DNA from: Diphasiastrum complanatum
Taxonomy: Eukaryota > Streptophyta > Lycopodiopsida > Lycopodiales > Lycopodiaceae
DNA length: 64,000 nucleotides
Assembly: GCA_029204225.1 (NCBI GenBank)
Contig: CM055113.1
Location: 4,988,915 to 5,052,914, forward strand
Direction: 5' to 3'
Position 1 is the first letter of the stretch. Every line of letters starts with the position of its first letter. The notes under the pieces are model-generated. The model was not told where the DNA came from. It did no database searches and saw only the letters and a list, made by a program, of their open reading frames with translations. Both the position numbers and the translations under genes were made by a program. Of the stretch, positions 1 to 10,473 are shown piece after piece.

Positions 1-2408
1 TCAGATCTCATCTAGTCAGATCTCATCTAGTAGTTAGTTCTGATCCAACAGTTGTGGTTGATTCTCCAGCGACCATCAATTCAGATGGACCCGAATCGGA
101 CATAACACTGTGAATCCGCCAGCCAAGTCAGAATCCACTACAGAGGCCTTCAGGTTGGGCACGGACGACCATCGCGCGCGCGCTCCCTCTCTCTCTCTCT
201 CTCTCTCTCTCAACAAACATTATTGTTATTTTTCATACCTGAACCCTAAAAACCCCTAACCCTAAATACCTAATTCTATTTCTCTCTCTCCCTCCGCTCT
301 CACGGCTCTCTCCTTGCAACATCACCCTCTCTCTTCGACATAGCCGCTCTATGCAACAATCGCAGCATCTGCAGCGCAGCTAGCACAGGATTCTACTGCT
401 CTATGCAACAATCGCAGCTCTCTCTCTCGCAATCGAACTCTCTGGATCCATCGCTAGCCCGCTCTCTCTAGAAATTTCCAAAAGCACACGAATCTCTCGA
501 GAATGCCCGTGTTTGCCCTTGAATCGCACTTGAACTGCCCATCAACGACGTTCTAGGGCAAACGTGGACCAATAAATATTTGCAAAACCTCCATCACTGC
601 TGACATTCTCTCTCTGTCTCTCTTCCCCTTCTCTTCCATCAATTACAGAGGTTATTTTGGCATATCCCATCTTATCTGGGTCACCCTAACGCAGGCTAAC
701 AGCTGGAACTTACGGCAGCACAAACGATGGACACAAGCAATAATTACAAGTTATGTACCTGATGGGGCTTAGCAGTAGTAGCCCATCAGTGTTAGAGCCT
801 AGAGAGAGAAAATGGAAACGTAAAAGAAACGGTTAGTGTTTGCTATTTTTAACTATTGGCCAATCAACAATAGTTGCCACATAATTAAGAAAAGGCCCAA
901 CCACATAAATCCTAATTTGTTTGTAAATTTTGTTTTTTAAGCTCATTTTGGTGCCAGAGAGGATGAGAGAAAGATAGAGAGAAAAGAGAGACTTGTGAGC
1001 TATGGTGAATGCTTAACATTCACCTTCATGCTTGCTGAAAATGTGAAGTAGGTTGCTACTTTCCTTCTTTTGTTTTGAGAACTACAGGATGAAGCGCTAA
1101 GTGCATAGGAAGGTTAGGTATTTGTAATAATCTAAGCTTATGTTTGTGCTAAATGTTTGCAAGTAATGTCTTAATGCATCTTTGTACTCAAGCAACTCTC
1201 TTAGTGCTTCATTTGGATAAGATTTGTTACTACAAGGACAAGGCAAAAACACGGAGTTTAAGGCATGTATCCTCTTGTTCTAGGCTTGTCTCCTTCTCTA
1301 TCTCCACTTTTTGCATCAAATGGTTCCATTAAGGTGGACAAAAGGCTCCATTAAAAAGGTAGTTTTCCTTTTGAATGCAAGAAAGCCAAAAGAGCCAAAA
1401 GGCTACCCAAAGGAAAATATTTGAATAAACGACAGAACAAGACTCGAAAAGCTCAAAGATCTACAAAACGATGATAGAATAGAGTTAGATAGGTGCATTT
1501 GTCTGTTTATGATCCATGTCTTATTCCTTTTCAGCCAATAATTCTCTACAAAGATGAGGTAGGTTGTCTACCTTTATGGAAGAGTGAGTAACACATTCTC
1601 TCCACTCTTAGAAACTAATGCCTTTTCTAGCTATCATCATGTTTTTTTCTCATTGGTTCAGTCCCTACGCTTGTCATTGTGAACAGGTGTACTACATGAG
1701 TTTACATTCATTTTTTCTCAATCATAACCAATGTATTAAATATTTACACTCTTTCATTGCAACTATCTATTGTGGACAATAGTTCCATGATGATAACAAT
1801 TTTATTAACTTAACATTATTAAAAGTGCAAGTATTTTTGAAATATGATCGACTAAACAACAAGTGGTGGCATATTGTTCAAATTAAGCAATGTGCAAAAC
1901 ATGTATTTGAAAATGCGTAGATTGAGAATGAAATGGAGGACTTGAATATTGACAAAACGAACATAGTACAAGTTATATTAGGACAAGTATTTGACTTAAG
2001 GACTCTCAAACAAGACACATTATGAAGTTTGGAGAGGCTCCAAAACTTTATTATCAAACCTCAAAGTATTTGAATGTATTGTCGATGTGCAAATACTAGA
2101 AAAGATCAAAAACAAGTTGCACTCCCATAGTATCAACTAGCTACGCAATTTTGTCCCGATTTATATCGAATATAAATTTTTAAGTCAAGTGGTCAATATG
2201 CAATATTAAAAATTGACTTATACATGTTGCATAGAGCATCTTCATATAGTTCCATCATTTTCTCGAATTTTTAAGTATGGTAGAGATTAACTCATGATTG
2301 ATAGAATATTGCCCTACACGAAGGGCACTAAAGTGTATAAGCCACTAGCTTCCATTGCTCTACATGAAGAGCATAGACTCTAAATAGAGCAAAGAGCCTA
2401 AACTTCAT
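1..2408. other. Gene-free stretch with a short CT array
   Basis: No reading frame of any length or recognisable protein family is visible on either strand. The first 30 bases are a 15-bp unit repeated twice. A (CT)n array lies at about 186-211, followed by a few degenerate telomere-like CCCTAA words at 241-271, too few and too imperfect to be a telomere. The remainder is AT-rich spacer, probably old repeat remains that I cannot classify. Confidence 0.6.
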
Positions 2409-3022
2409 CCCCTAATAATAGAAGATCAATATATATCTCAGTGGGTGGTGGTTCAATTATTCGGACGAATTCTAGGATTGTAACCCCATTACAAATAAAA
2501 TGATTCATGAAAAAGTTTGGAGGATAAAAAATGTTGTTATTTGATATTTATTTATTCTAGTGTTTTGCAGTGAGAACATTACAAAAAGGCACACTGATCT
2601 CATGATACTATAGATATAGCGGAGAGAGGCACTTCAAGACTGATCCCTAACTCTACCTTGTAGGTTGAGAATATGACCCAAAACTTACAATGAGCATTGC
2701 CATAGTGTTCTTTTGGATCAGAACAACTAAAATGTTATTGCAAGCTAACATCAGATTAGAACAAAAGACACCTTTTATAAGAGACAAATATTAATAGCAT
2801 TCAAAGCCATTTCGAATGAGTTTTCTATAGGTGCTATACCTCAATTGTTTGTGCATGCATTCTTTGTAAGAGATCCAAATAATTATCTTATGAATGACTA
2901 ATCAATCAGATCTGATGCCACAAATTACATTGTTAGATCCTAGTTAGGTTATCAACAAAAGAAACTCACCAAGCCACCACAATTACGACAAATTCTTCAC
3001 CTACCTCCCTCTCTCTCTCTCT
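2409..3022. repeat. Dispersed repeat R1, copy 1
   Basis: This stretch is closely similar, in the same orientation, to 14,672-15,205. Both begin with a CCCTAAT(A/G)AT word and share the run through a tyrosine-poor AT-rich core to a segment ending in CCTAGTTAGG. In this copy the sequence continues directly into a stretch ending in a short CT run (about 3,008-3,024). In the second copy that continuation is displaced to 15,866 by an insert of about 655 bp. No coding capacity or terminal repeats were recognised, so the element class is unknown. Confidence 0.7.
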
Positions 3023-3228
3023 CTCATTTGTAGAGACAAATTGCCCCAAAGTAATAAAGACTTTCCTAGCTTCAAACTCCATATATACTTTCATGATATG
3101 AAATTATGAATGATCAATATTCTTTTTGGATATTGTATGAATTTCTTGCTCTAATGATTTGAGTAACATGCATTGATACCCGTAGAACTAAGAACTTTCC
3201 ATGAACCATGTCCGATGGTATGAGAACT

Positions 3229-3535
3229 GGCATTTCTTTGAAGGTATGTGCAGGTACTTAAGAAAGTGCCTAAAGAACAAGAATAAGAAGCCTTCTAGGC
3301 TTAAGGGCTGACCTTTCGTTGAGGGTATGTGCAGATATATGCAGGTACTCATGAAAGTGCCTAAAGGACAAGAAATGGAACAAGAAGCTTTCAAAGCTCA
3401 AGACTGTTATCCAAGAAGGCTTATGACAAAGTCTATAATGAAGGCCCAGAAGAGTCTATAAAGAAGGCTTATTTCTAAGTCTATAATGAAGGCTCAAAAG
3501 AGTCTATATTGAAGGCTCAAAGGAGTCTATAAAGA
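3229..3535. repeat. Two short tandem-repeat blocks
   Basis: At 3,229-3,400 a unit of roughly 80-100 bp containing GGTATGTGCAG and AAAGTGCCTAAAG(A/G)ACAAG occurs twice. At about 3,430-3,535 a unit of 23-25 bp built on AGTCTATAAtGAAGGC occurs about five times with changes. The block ends just upstream of an LTR and a purine-rich run (AAGGGGG), so it may be the 3' interior of an LTR element. No protein is recognisable. Confidence 0.6.
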
Positions 3536-3555
3536 TCAGGAATAGGCCAAGGGGG

Positions 3556-4230
3556 TGATCACCCTTTTGACCCTATCCACCATGATTGAGGATGGGCAAC
3601 CTCTAGAAAAAAAAATGCCAATGTCCATGATTGAGGATGGGCAACCTCTAGAAAAAAGTGCCAATGAATCAATGACTATTAAGCAAAACAAGATAGGCAT
3701 ATACTTCGGCTTTTTTCTAGGAAGATTGCACTTGGGTGAATTCAAGAGTTGTGAAATGAAAAGCTATATGTAAATAAAAGTAAAGATTAAACCCTGTACC
3801 ACCAACCTCCCACCTACTTTGCCACATGCATTCTAGGCTATTTGACACCTAGAATGGGGCACCCTCCTACACTCCTACTTCTCCATCCAACTCACCTAAC
3901 CTCTCTCCCAAACTTGTACACCTTCACCAATTCACCATCTCCAAATAATACACCTCATTCATGCACTCCACTTCACCTATAGTCCAAATGGAGTCTTCCC
4001 CACACATCATGCACTTGAACTTGACACCTCACTCACTTTGGAATGACTCTCCACTCTCTATATAAGTAGAAATGCACCCCACTACTGAGAGGATTCTATG
4101 ATGTCACATCCAAGCTCTTCCCTCTTGTTTGTTCTTGTGTATAGGTGCTTTGGAGAAGAAGATCGAAGCATTCGCTTAAGGAGGCTATGCTAAATATTGG
4201 ATTGGAGGATTTTGAAGCTCAAATCCTCTT

Positions 4231-4285
<55 letters not shown>

Positions 4286-4708
4286 TTCACTATCATTCTA
4301 CACCATCTCTTTTGTGCTGCATCTCCAATCTTGAAGTATCTACACCATGATCCAGTCTTGGCCTTTCCTCTAACTCCGCCCACTACTACCACCAAAAATC
4401 CAACAAACAATTAATTATGAAACCAAGCTCTTTCTTCTCCAAACTTGGCCTTCTACAGGTTATGAACTGTCCAAAATGATATTATGACCTTGATTCAAGA
4501 TTTCCACTACCAAGGAACCCCAAAACTGGTTGCATGCATGTGTTATGATCTTCGAAACTTTTGCATGCGTGCATTTCTATGATGAATGCACTTGCATGTA
4601 ACTACAGTTTGTTTATTTTCCCTTGCATGTAACCGTAGGTTGCTCATTTTCAGTTGCATGTCAAGATCCTAGACTTCTACATCATTGCATGTCAAGTATC
4701 TATGATCA
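3556..4708 (+). mobile_element. 5' LTR of a small non-autonomous LTR retrotransposon
   Basis: The segment begins TGATCACCC and ends TATGATCA, giving TG...CA ends with an inverted TGATCA at both termini. It is followed after 3 nt by a primer-binding site complementary to initiator tRNA-Met. A partial direct copy lies at about 5,559-6,117, as expected for a 3' LTR. Inside are two copies of a minisatellite unit of about 45 bp (3,582-3,676; three copies in the other LTR) and a (CT)n array at 4,234-4,281. Short open frames across the CT array are low-complexity artefacts. The 5' boundary is inferred from similarity and TG/CA ends, so it may be off by a few bases. Confidence 0.65.
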
Positions 4709-4711
4709 ATT

Positions 4712-4723
4712 TGGTATCAGAGC
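4712..4723 (+). promoter_or_regulatory. Primer-binding site (tRNA-iMet type)
   Basis: TGGTATCAGAGC, the usual plant LTR-retrotransposon primer-binding site complementary to the 3' end of initiator methionine tRNA, lies 3 nt after the LTR end. It fixes the element orientation as plus. Confidence 0.85.
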
Positions 4724-4903
4724 TAAGGTTTTATACCTTGTGAATTTTTTGTGAGGGTTTCTATAGATTCCAACCCATCGAACTCTAGATCTTTACTCTT
4801 GAATTGATTTCCCATCTGCTGTTATTTCATTTTTCCTTATAAGACTTCTTTAGTACAAGAAAATACCATCTACAACTAAGAAGGTTCTTTTGCTCCTGCA
4901 AAG

Positions 4904-5236
4904 ATGGCCAGCTCTTCACGAAATACTCCAGTGCAGGAAAGTCATCGATATGAAAGCAAAAGTAAGCAAATCATAGAGCTTCATCCAATGTTTAAAAGGC
5001 CTTTTGCTTCAAAAAACAAGTACTGCATGGAAAGAATCAAGAAGAAAAAGACTCATGCTCAGCATGACGAAGAACCTAATGACAACGAAACACTGGACGC
5101 CTACTTGCGGGGAACCAGATGGTCGCGCATATCAAAATCATGCAACCCGAAACTAGTCACGGCCATTCAATCTTTGAAGGCCATACTAGTAAAACAAGGG
5201 GAGTTTTTTCTTAATCACATCGATTGTCCATTATAA
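4904..5236 (+). CDS. Small basic protein encoded inside the non-autonomous LTR element
   Basis: This 110-codon frame is the only one of any length between the two LTR copies. It starts at ATG about 180 nt after the primer-binding site, where gag would normally start. The product is hydrophilic and rich in Lys/Arg in its first two thirds, including a KKKK-type run at residues 46-49. It has no signal peptide, no membrane segment and no zinc knuckle. I do not recognise it as gag or as any host family. It could be a degenerate gag N-terminus, a captured host exon or a chance frame. The interior is only about 850 bp, so the element must be mobilised in trans. Confidence 0.4.
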   Translation: MASSSRNTPVQESHRYESKSKQIIELHPMFKRPFASKNKYCMERIKKKKTHAQHDEEPNDNETLDAYLRGTRWSRISKSCNPKLVTAIQSLKAILVKQGEFFLNHIDCPL

Positions 5237-5558
5237 TCAAAGGATTGCTTTAAATGCAGGTCTAGGAATGTTTTGAAAAGCAGGACGAAATAGAATCGTC
5301 TATAAAAGAGTTGTATCAAGATTTGTTTGACTTGAATACATAAAGGTGAAGTTTTGCATGACATGAATAAGTTAAGTAGATGAAATTTGAAATATTTTGA
5401 AAATGGCTTATCTTAGCCAATACAAGAAATATCTTTATTCCTCATGATTTAATGTAAAAGTTCTCCAATGCATAGAATAAGGGAAAGATTGAGTTTTGTA
5501 AAGACTTGTAAAGGAAATTTTTGAATTATGAATGATGATATATGTGACATTAAAGTCA

Positions 5559-6117
5559 TGACCCTTTTGACCCTATCCACCATGATTGAGTATGGGGAAC
5601 CTCTAGAAAAAAATGCCAATGACCATGATTGAGGATGGGCAACCTTTATAAAAAAAAATGGAAATGACCATGATTGAGGATGGGCAACCTCTAGAAAAAA
5701 GTGCCAATGAATCAATGACTATTATGCAAAACAAAATGGGCATATACTTTGGCTTTTTCCTAGGAAGATTGCACTTGGGTGAATTCCCAAGTTGTGACAA
5801 TGAAAAACTATATGTAAATAAAAGTCAAGATTAAACCATGTACCACCTACATCCCACCTACTTTGCCACATGCATTATAGGATATTTGACACCTAGAATG
5901 GGGTGCCCTCCGACACTCCTACTTCTCCATCCAACTCACCTAACCTCTTTCCCAAACTTGTACACCTTCACCAATTCACCGTCTCCAAATAATACACCTC
6001 ATTCATGCACTCCACTTCACCTATAGTCCAAATGGAGTCTTCTCCACACATCATGCACTTGAACTTGACACCTCACTCACTTTGGAATGACTCGCCACTC
6101 TATATAAGTAGAAATGC
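5559..6117 (+). mobile_element. Truncated 3' LTR of the same element
   Basis: Collinear with 3,556-4,080 of the 5' LTR, including the minisatellite (three units here, 5,582-5,710), then broken off at about 6,117 after GTAGAAATGCAC where a copia LTR starts. No clear polypurine tract precedes it and the first bases differ from the 5' LTR. The missing half of this LTR was probably lost when the next element inserted. Confidence 0.65.
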
Positions 6118-6516
6118 ACACCTTCCACAAATAATTTGTGACTGATTATCCGTCAATCTTAGTCTCTCTCTTCGCAAATCCTTCGTGACAAATAATTTGT
6201 CTAGCTGTTCGTGACAAATTATTCTTCTGGTGCCTTATTATTTATTAATGTTTGGCTACGTAATCAAGAACGATCGTGACTTCCATCACTAACGCTCTGT
6301 TTGTTCTGATAGGCATAGTCATGCTTAGGGAGAGAGTTGTATAGCTCATTCCGTTGTGCACAAACACTTCTGTTCGAGTTCGTTTCTCGTTTGTGTTTTG
6401 TTTCGTTCGCGTTCCATTTCTCGTTCGTGTTTCATTTCTCGTTCGTGTTCATCTGTCTTTTAGAGCTAATTTTTGTTCCTTACATACAACACCCTCTTTA
6501 TCTCTCTCTCCCAACA
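6118..6516 (+). mobile_element. 5' LTR (partial) of a Ty1/copia element
   Basis: The end of this LTR (CCAACA at 6,511-6,516) abuts a tRNA-iMet-type PBS. Its R/U5 portion, including TTTGGCTACGTAATCA, GATAGGCATAGTCATGC and TTCCGTTGTGCAC, is clearly homologous to the LTRs of the complete minus-strand copia element at 37,777-42,569, so both belong to one family. The 5' end is cut at the junction with the preceding element. Confidence 0.7.
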
Positions 6517-6528
6517 TGGTATCAGGGC
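6517..6528 (+). promoter_or_regulatory. Copia primer-binding site
   Basis: TGGTATCAGGGC follows the LTR end directly. It differs by one base from the canonical initiator-Met site (AGAGC to AGGGC). Confidence 0.8.
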
Positions 6529-6660
6529 TATTTTCATAGCTTGATAAGCCTCTACATTACAAGACTCTACTAGCCGATAGAGTAATTATTTATTCCTGTG
6601 TCAAATTTTCATACTTAAGTCACTGATAGTTTCTCCTATCACTTAGACTAATTCTTTCAC

Positions 6661-7549
6661 ATGGATTCCCAAGGGAAAGCTAGTCCCATCATGGACAAAC
6701 TTGATGGAGCAAATTACCATCTGTGGAAATTTAAGATGAAAACTGTACTAATGGCAAAAGAATTGTTTGACGTTGTTACAGGTGCAAGGATGGAAAAGCT
6801 TTCGTCCTGATCATCCTCAATATTACGGATACCCAGATCGATCATGTATCCAAAGCTCGGACATCGAAAGAAGTATGGGACATCTTGGGCACACTATACG
6901 AAGTGCGAGATATAGCTTTCAAGCTATATCTCAGGAAGAAATTCTACTCCCTCAAGATGGCGAATGGTGATTCTCTACAGGATCACATTAATCAATTCAA
7001 GAACCTGCTAAGACAAATGGCCGTCGGATCAGTCATAAACGATCAAGATGCAGTGATGCAACTGCTTACAAGCTTGCCAAGCTCATATGACAGTTGGGTG
7101 ATGATCATCACGACTCATCTAGAACTGATTATTTTGAGAGTCATTACTATGTTGTTGCAGGAAGACACGTGAGGAACGAAGCCTCAAGTTCTTCAGCTGA
7201 TTCTCACGCCTTGTACATCAACAAGAGCGCGACTAAGCATAAGAAGAAGAAAGGTCCGAAGCAATCAAAGCCAGACCATAAACCAGCACAACATAAAGAA
7301 CAATCGAATCCGCAGACAAAGAAGAAGTTGTTCTACAGATACTGCAAGCGAAACAACCACGAAATTCAAGACTGTCGGATATTGCAAGCGAAGAACAACA
7401 GCAAGGGGCAATCGAATCAAGTGGCAAATGCAGTTGCAAAAGCTCCACAACCTATTCAAGAAGCAGATCATGATGCCTTCATGACCAGCCATCAAGGAGC
7501 ATCAGGCGACAGTTCTTGGTTCTTGGATTCCGGAGCCACTCGCTGGTCA
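6661..7549 (+). pseudogene. Copia gag to protease, frameshifted and truncated
   Basis: Translation starts MDSQGKASPIMDKLDGANYH, the typical copia gag start (UBN2-type), 132 nt after the PBS. Compared with the related element at 41.5-41.8 kb, about 20 codons are missing after FDVVT (near 6,780), which also shifts the frame. The gag then continues as KDGKAFVLIILNITDTQIDH up to about 7,160, where a second shift occurs. The downstream part holds a Lys-rich linker, a zinc knuckle with its first Cys replaced by Tyr (YRYCKRNNHEIQDC) and the protease start WFLDSGAT. It stops at 7,550 and no integrase, RT or RNase H follows. The remnant is non-functional. Confidence 0.85.
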
Positions 7550-7740
7550 TAGCTCCTGTGAATTTGATAACAATTAAACAAAGACCAGCAGCTCTATCTG
7601 AACCAAGTGCACCCTTGATGGTGGTTACCAAAGCACAAAAGCAAAAAAAACATGTAGCAGTCCAAGTACCTACTAATTAATACCATCTATACTGATATAC
7701 CAACAACATCTGGTGGCTATCCAAAACTCCATGCTTGTAG

Positions 7741-7889
7741 TATCGGTTGTAGTATGGGGTTCATCGCTGGGAGTGCAACTTCGCCTTCACCTGAATAGCA
7801 CACAAAGAGAGCAAAGAGAGAGAAAATTCCTAGGTTGAGAGAGGCTTTGGAGGCCCAAGCACCTTCTCAAAGCTATTCACAACCAACCT

Positions 7890-7958
<69 letters not shown>

Positions 7959-8424
7959 AAGTGAAACTAGCAGAGTTTTATTAAGAAAAAGATGGAAGAC
8001 ACAATACGAAGGAAATGGCTCCCTCTTATAGATTTTAGAGGTGAGCCTCCTTTACTCCGACTGGCCACTTCATTGGGACAAGGATTCTAATCCAAGCCCT
8101 TCAATTAAACACAGCTTAAATCTAATGGTGCTAAGAAAGCACAGGGCACTCACATGATTCATGTGAGTTCTAATTTGGGCCCTTTTAGCTTTTTTATTTG
8201 CAACTTGACTTAGGGCCTCTAATGTTATTTTAGAGTTTTAAGCCCCTAGTCTCTTATTCCTAGGAATTACAACTTGTTACTTGTGCTCATTGGGTTGGGC
8301 TTACATGCGTAGGATGCCAGTGCCCTTGTACTTATTACTCTGCTTGTATAGCATTGTGGTGGGCCCACTTGGCAAGCCTTGGCCAACAGTAGTTTTAGTG
8401 GCGGAACCCACTAGGCGCCCAACA
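7741..8424 (-). mobile_element. 3' LTR of a Ty3/gypsy-like element (minus)
   Basis: On the minus strand this LTR begins TGTTGGGCGCC at 8,424, immediately after a purine-rich run (GGTGGGGAATA) that can serve as polypurine tract, and ends near 7,741. Its last 200 bp match the LTR pieces at 12,403-12,706, 30,935-31,083 and 32,821-32,969. A (GA)n array of about 65 bp lies at 7,889-7,954. Beyond this array the other copies diverge completely, so this is the only full-length LTR of the family in the window. Confidence 0.7.
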
Positions 8425-8611
8425 GTATTCCCCACCTAAATAGGTGCCGGTCCCATGACACCTGCCTACATTTGATGTGGAAGAGAGCTGTCGACACGTT
8501 TATTGTTGGTGATGAGCTGCTTTGGGAAAAGTGTGGATAAGTGATCGCTTACGTAAAACTCGAGGCTTTATTGGTTGTTGATTAGCAAGAACATGGGCTT
8601 TTGCCAGATTT

Positions 8612-10473
8612 TCAATGATACCCATAAGGGTCCGGTGGCCATGCATGGTAACCTTGTTCATCGACAAATGGGTAGTCGACACCATCTATCAAAGGATCCC
8701 AAGGTAAGACTGGTTGATAGTGATCCTGATAGATCGGCGCTACTTCTCCCAGTGGCATTGTCGTTGTCTCTCTCAAGTCGTGATGTAGATAAGACATGCT
8801 CGCTTGACTACTTTGTCTATCTAGGTATTCGTAGTATGCTTGAAGCTAAAGACTTTCCTCAGCAGTCAATCTTACAAATTGAGGACAAGGTGTTGTCATT
8901 GTAGGCACTGGTTCTTGTTGTATAATTGGCCTTTTTGGGATTGGATTCCCTAGATTTGGCCTATGAAGTATTGTTGCACCCGGATTTAGCGTTGGTTTGG
9001 GAATCTGTTGCATTGTGGAACAATCAGACCTTAGTTGAAACTTGCTCGTTGAGGGACAATCATCAACCTTAGTCTTTCCCTTGTCAGTGCACTTCCCATC
9101 TGAAGGCTGCAAGATTGCAATTTTTCTTGGATCTTGTGCTGAATTGCCTTCACGTCGTTCCGTTGACACAGGCTCCCATTGCAATTCATCACTAATAAAT
9201 CTGGGCATTGAGTGCGCCAAGAGTCCTCATAGAACCTGCCGAATTTTCTCGGTTGCCAATTTTTTGACTTCCTCAATTATCCTTGGCTTGATTGACTCTA
9301 CCAACTCTGTCTTCTGTGATGTTGATGTTGCTTGTCTGCTTGAGGGTACCTCTATGTACTTTGGGACTTTTGTCAGATTGTCCTCTTCCTCACTCGTTTC
9401 ATAACCCGGTGCCACTAGGATTTTTCTTTTATAGTGCATTCTATCGAGAGTTGAGGAGTCACCACAGGTGCATGTCGGTCTACATAGGCCAAATGCCTCC
9501 TTGCTAATTGTGGATTGCGCAATGGACAATCTCGGCATGGATGGTTAACCCCGCATTGTGAACATCCGAGCTCAAATGTTGATGCATCGCCTTGATGTGG
9601 ACATTCAGCTCGACGATGTTTTCCTCCACATCCACAACACCTTACTGAGTGTCGTATGCCATCGCCTCGAAGTTGATAGGCATACACCGATAACAGATGT
9701 CCCTTAGGATCTTCCACAAAATAGACTAGTAGGCTATTATGGTCCTCCATTGAATTCGGTGACATGCAAGATGATATGACCAACACTTCCACCTTGCCAT
9801 TGGTTGTTGAAGAAACTCACGATTTAGATGGATCAATTTGACATCCATCCCTATGGTGAGCTCCTTGTTGGCTTGATTCTGCTTGTGACCTTTGAACCTC
9901 TGGATCTTGCCGTCGAATTTGCTGCTTTGCATTTTGCCTTTGTAAGAAGTGCGGATTCTTGATTGGACATCTTGTACTTGGATGACCACCGAAGCAGTAT
10001 TTACATTTGCCCTTATCTATAAACTGAATTGCTCGAGCATAATCTTGCTGACAGCTTGAAATGCAAGGTTCTTGATCTTCTGCTGCACTCGATCCATTTG
10101 ACTCTCTTGCACTCCCTGATCATTCGTAGCCTTCTGCCCTTGTCTGCTTGAATAGCATGAACTTTTCAGACTTTCCTGATTCCCCATCCGATATTTCTGC
10201 GTTTGGATAGGAGTGATCTACTCTCTTCTTCAAGATAAAATTCTCCATAATGACAACATCTTGATAGATTTGTAGCAATGAAGCGTAGGATGCAAACTTC
10301 TTCATACCAGATTTGATCTTGTTGTGTAATCCGATATAGTAGTTTTGCATTATGGTCTCTGGGCTTAGTAGATCAATACCTTTTACCAGATCAAACATTC
10401 GTCTGGTGTATTGTTGAACTGTATCATCAGGACACATCTGAAATGCAACTAATCTCACAAACTCGGTAGTCAT
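8612..10473 (-). pseudogene. Retrotransposon gag with three zinc knuckles, frame-disrupted
   Basis: The N-terminal part (10,473 to about 10,120) resembles retrotransposon gag, with a stretch similar to the capsid region around TVQQYTRRMFDLVKGIDLL. Three zinc-knuckle motifs follow: CKYCFGGHPSTRC (10,005-9,967), CGCGGKHRRAEC plus flank (9,639-9,601) and CSQCGVNHPCRDC (9,564-9,526). All have C-x2-C-x3-H-x4-C spacing, one residue shorter than the usual CCHC knuckle. A charged, Ser/Pro-rich tail continues to about 8,612. The frame changes several times, so no single protein can be made. The gag would package element RNA. No pol gene follows. Confidence 0.7.

Noticed and set aside
241-271. Telomere-like CCCTAA words (also at 17,681-17,698)
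   Set aside because: Only two or three imperfect units each; no array, so no interstitial telomere is claimed.
4145-4414. Open frames across the CT/GA arrays (likewise near 15.9, 16.3, 32.7, 48.6, 50.5, 61.3 and 61.8 kb)
   Set aside because: Runs of LSLS or RERE come from the dinucleotide repeats and carry no protein signal.
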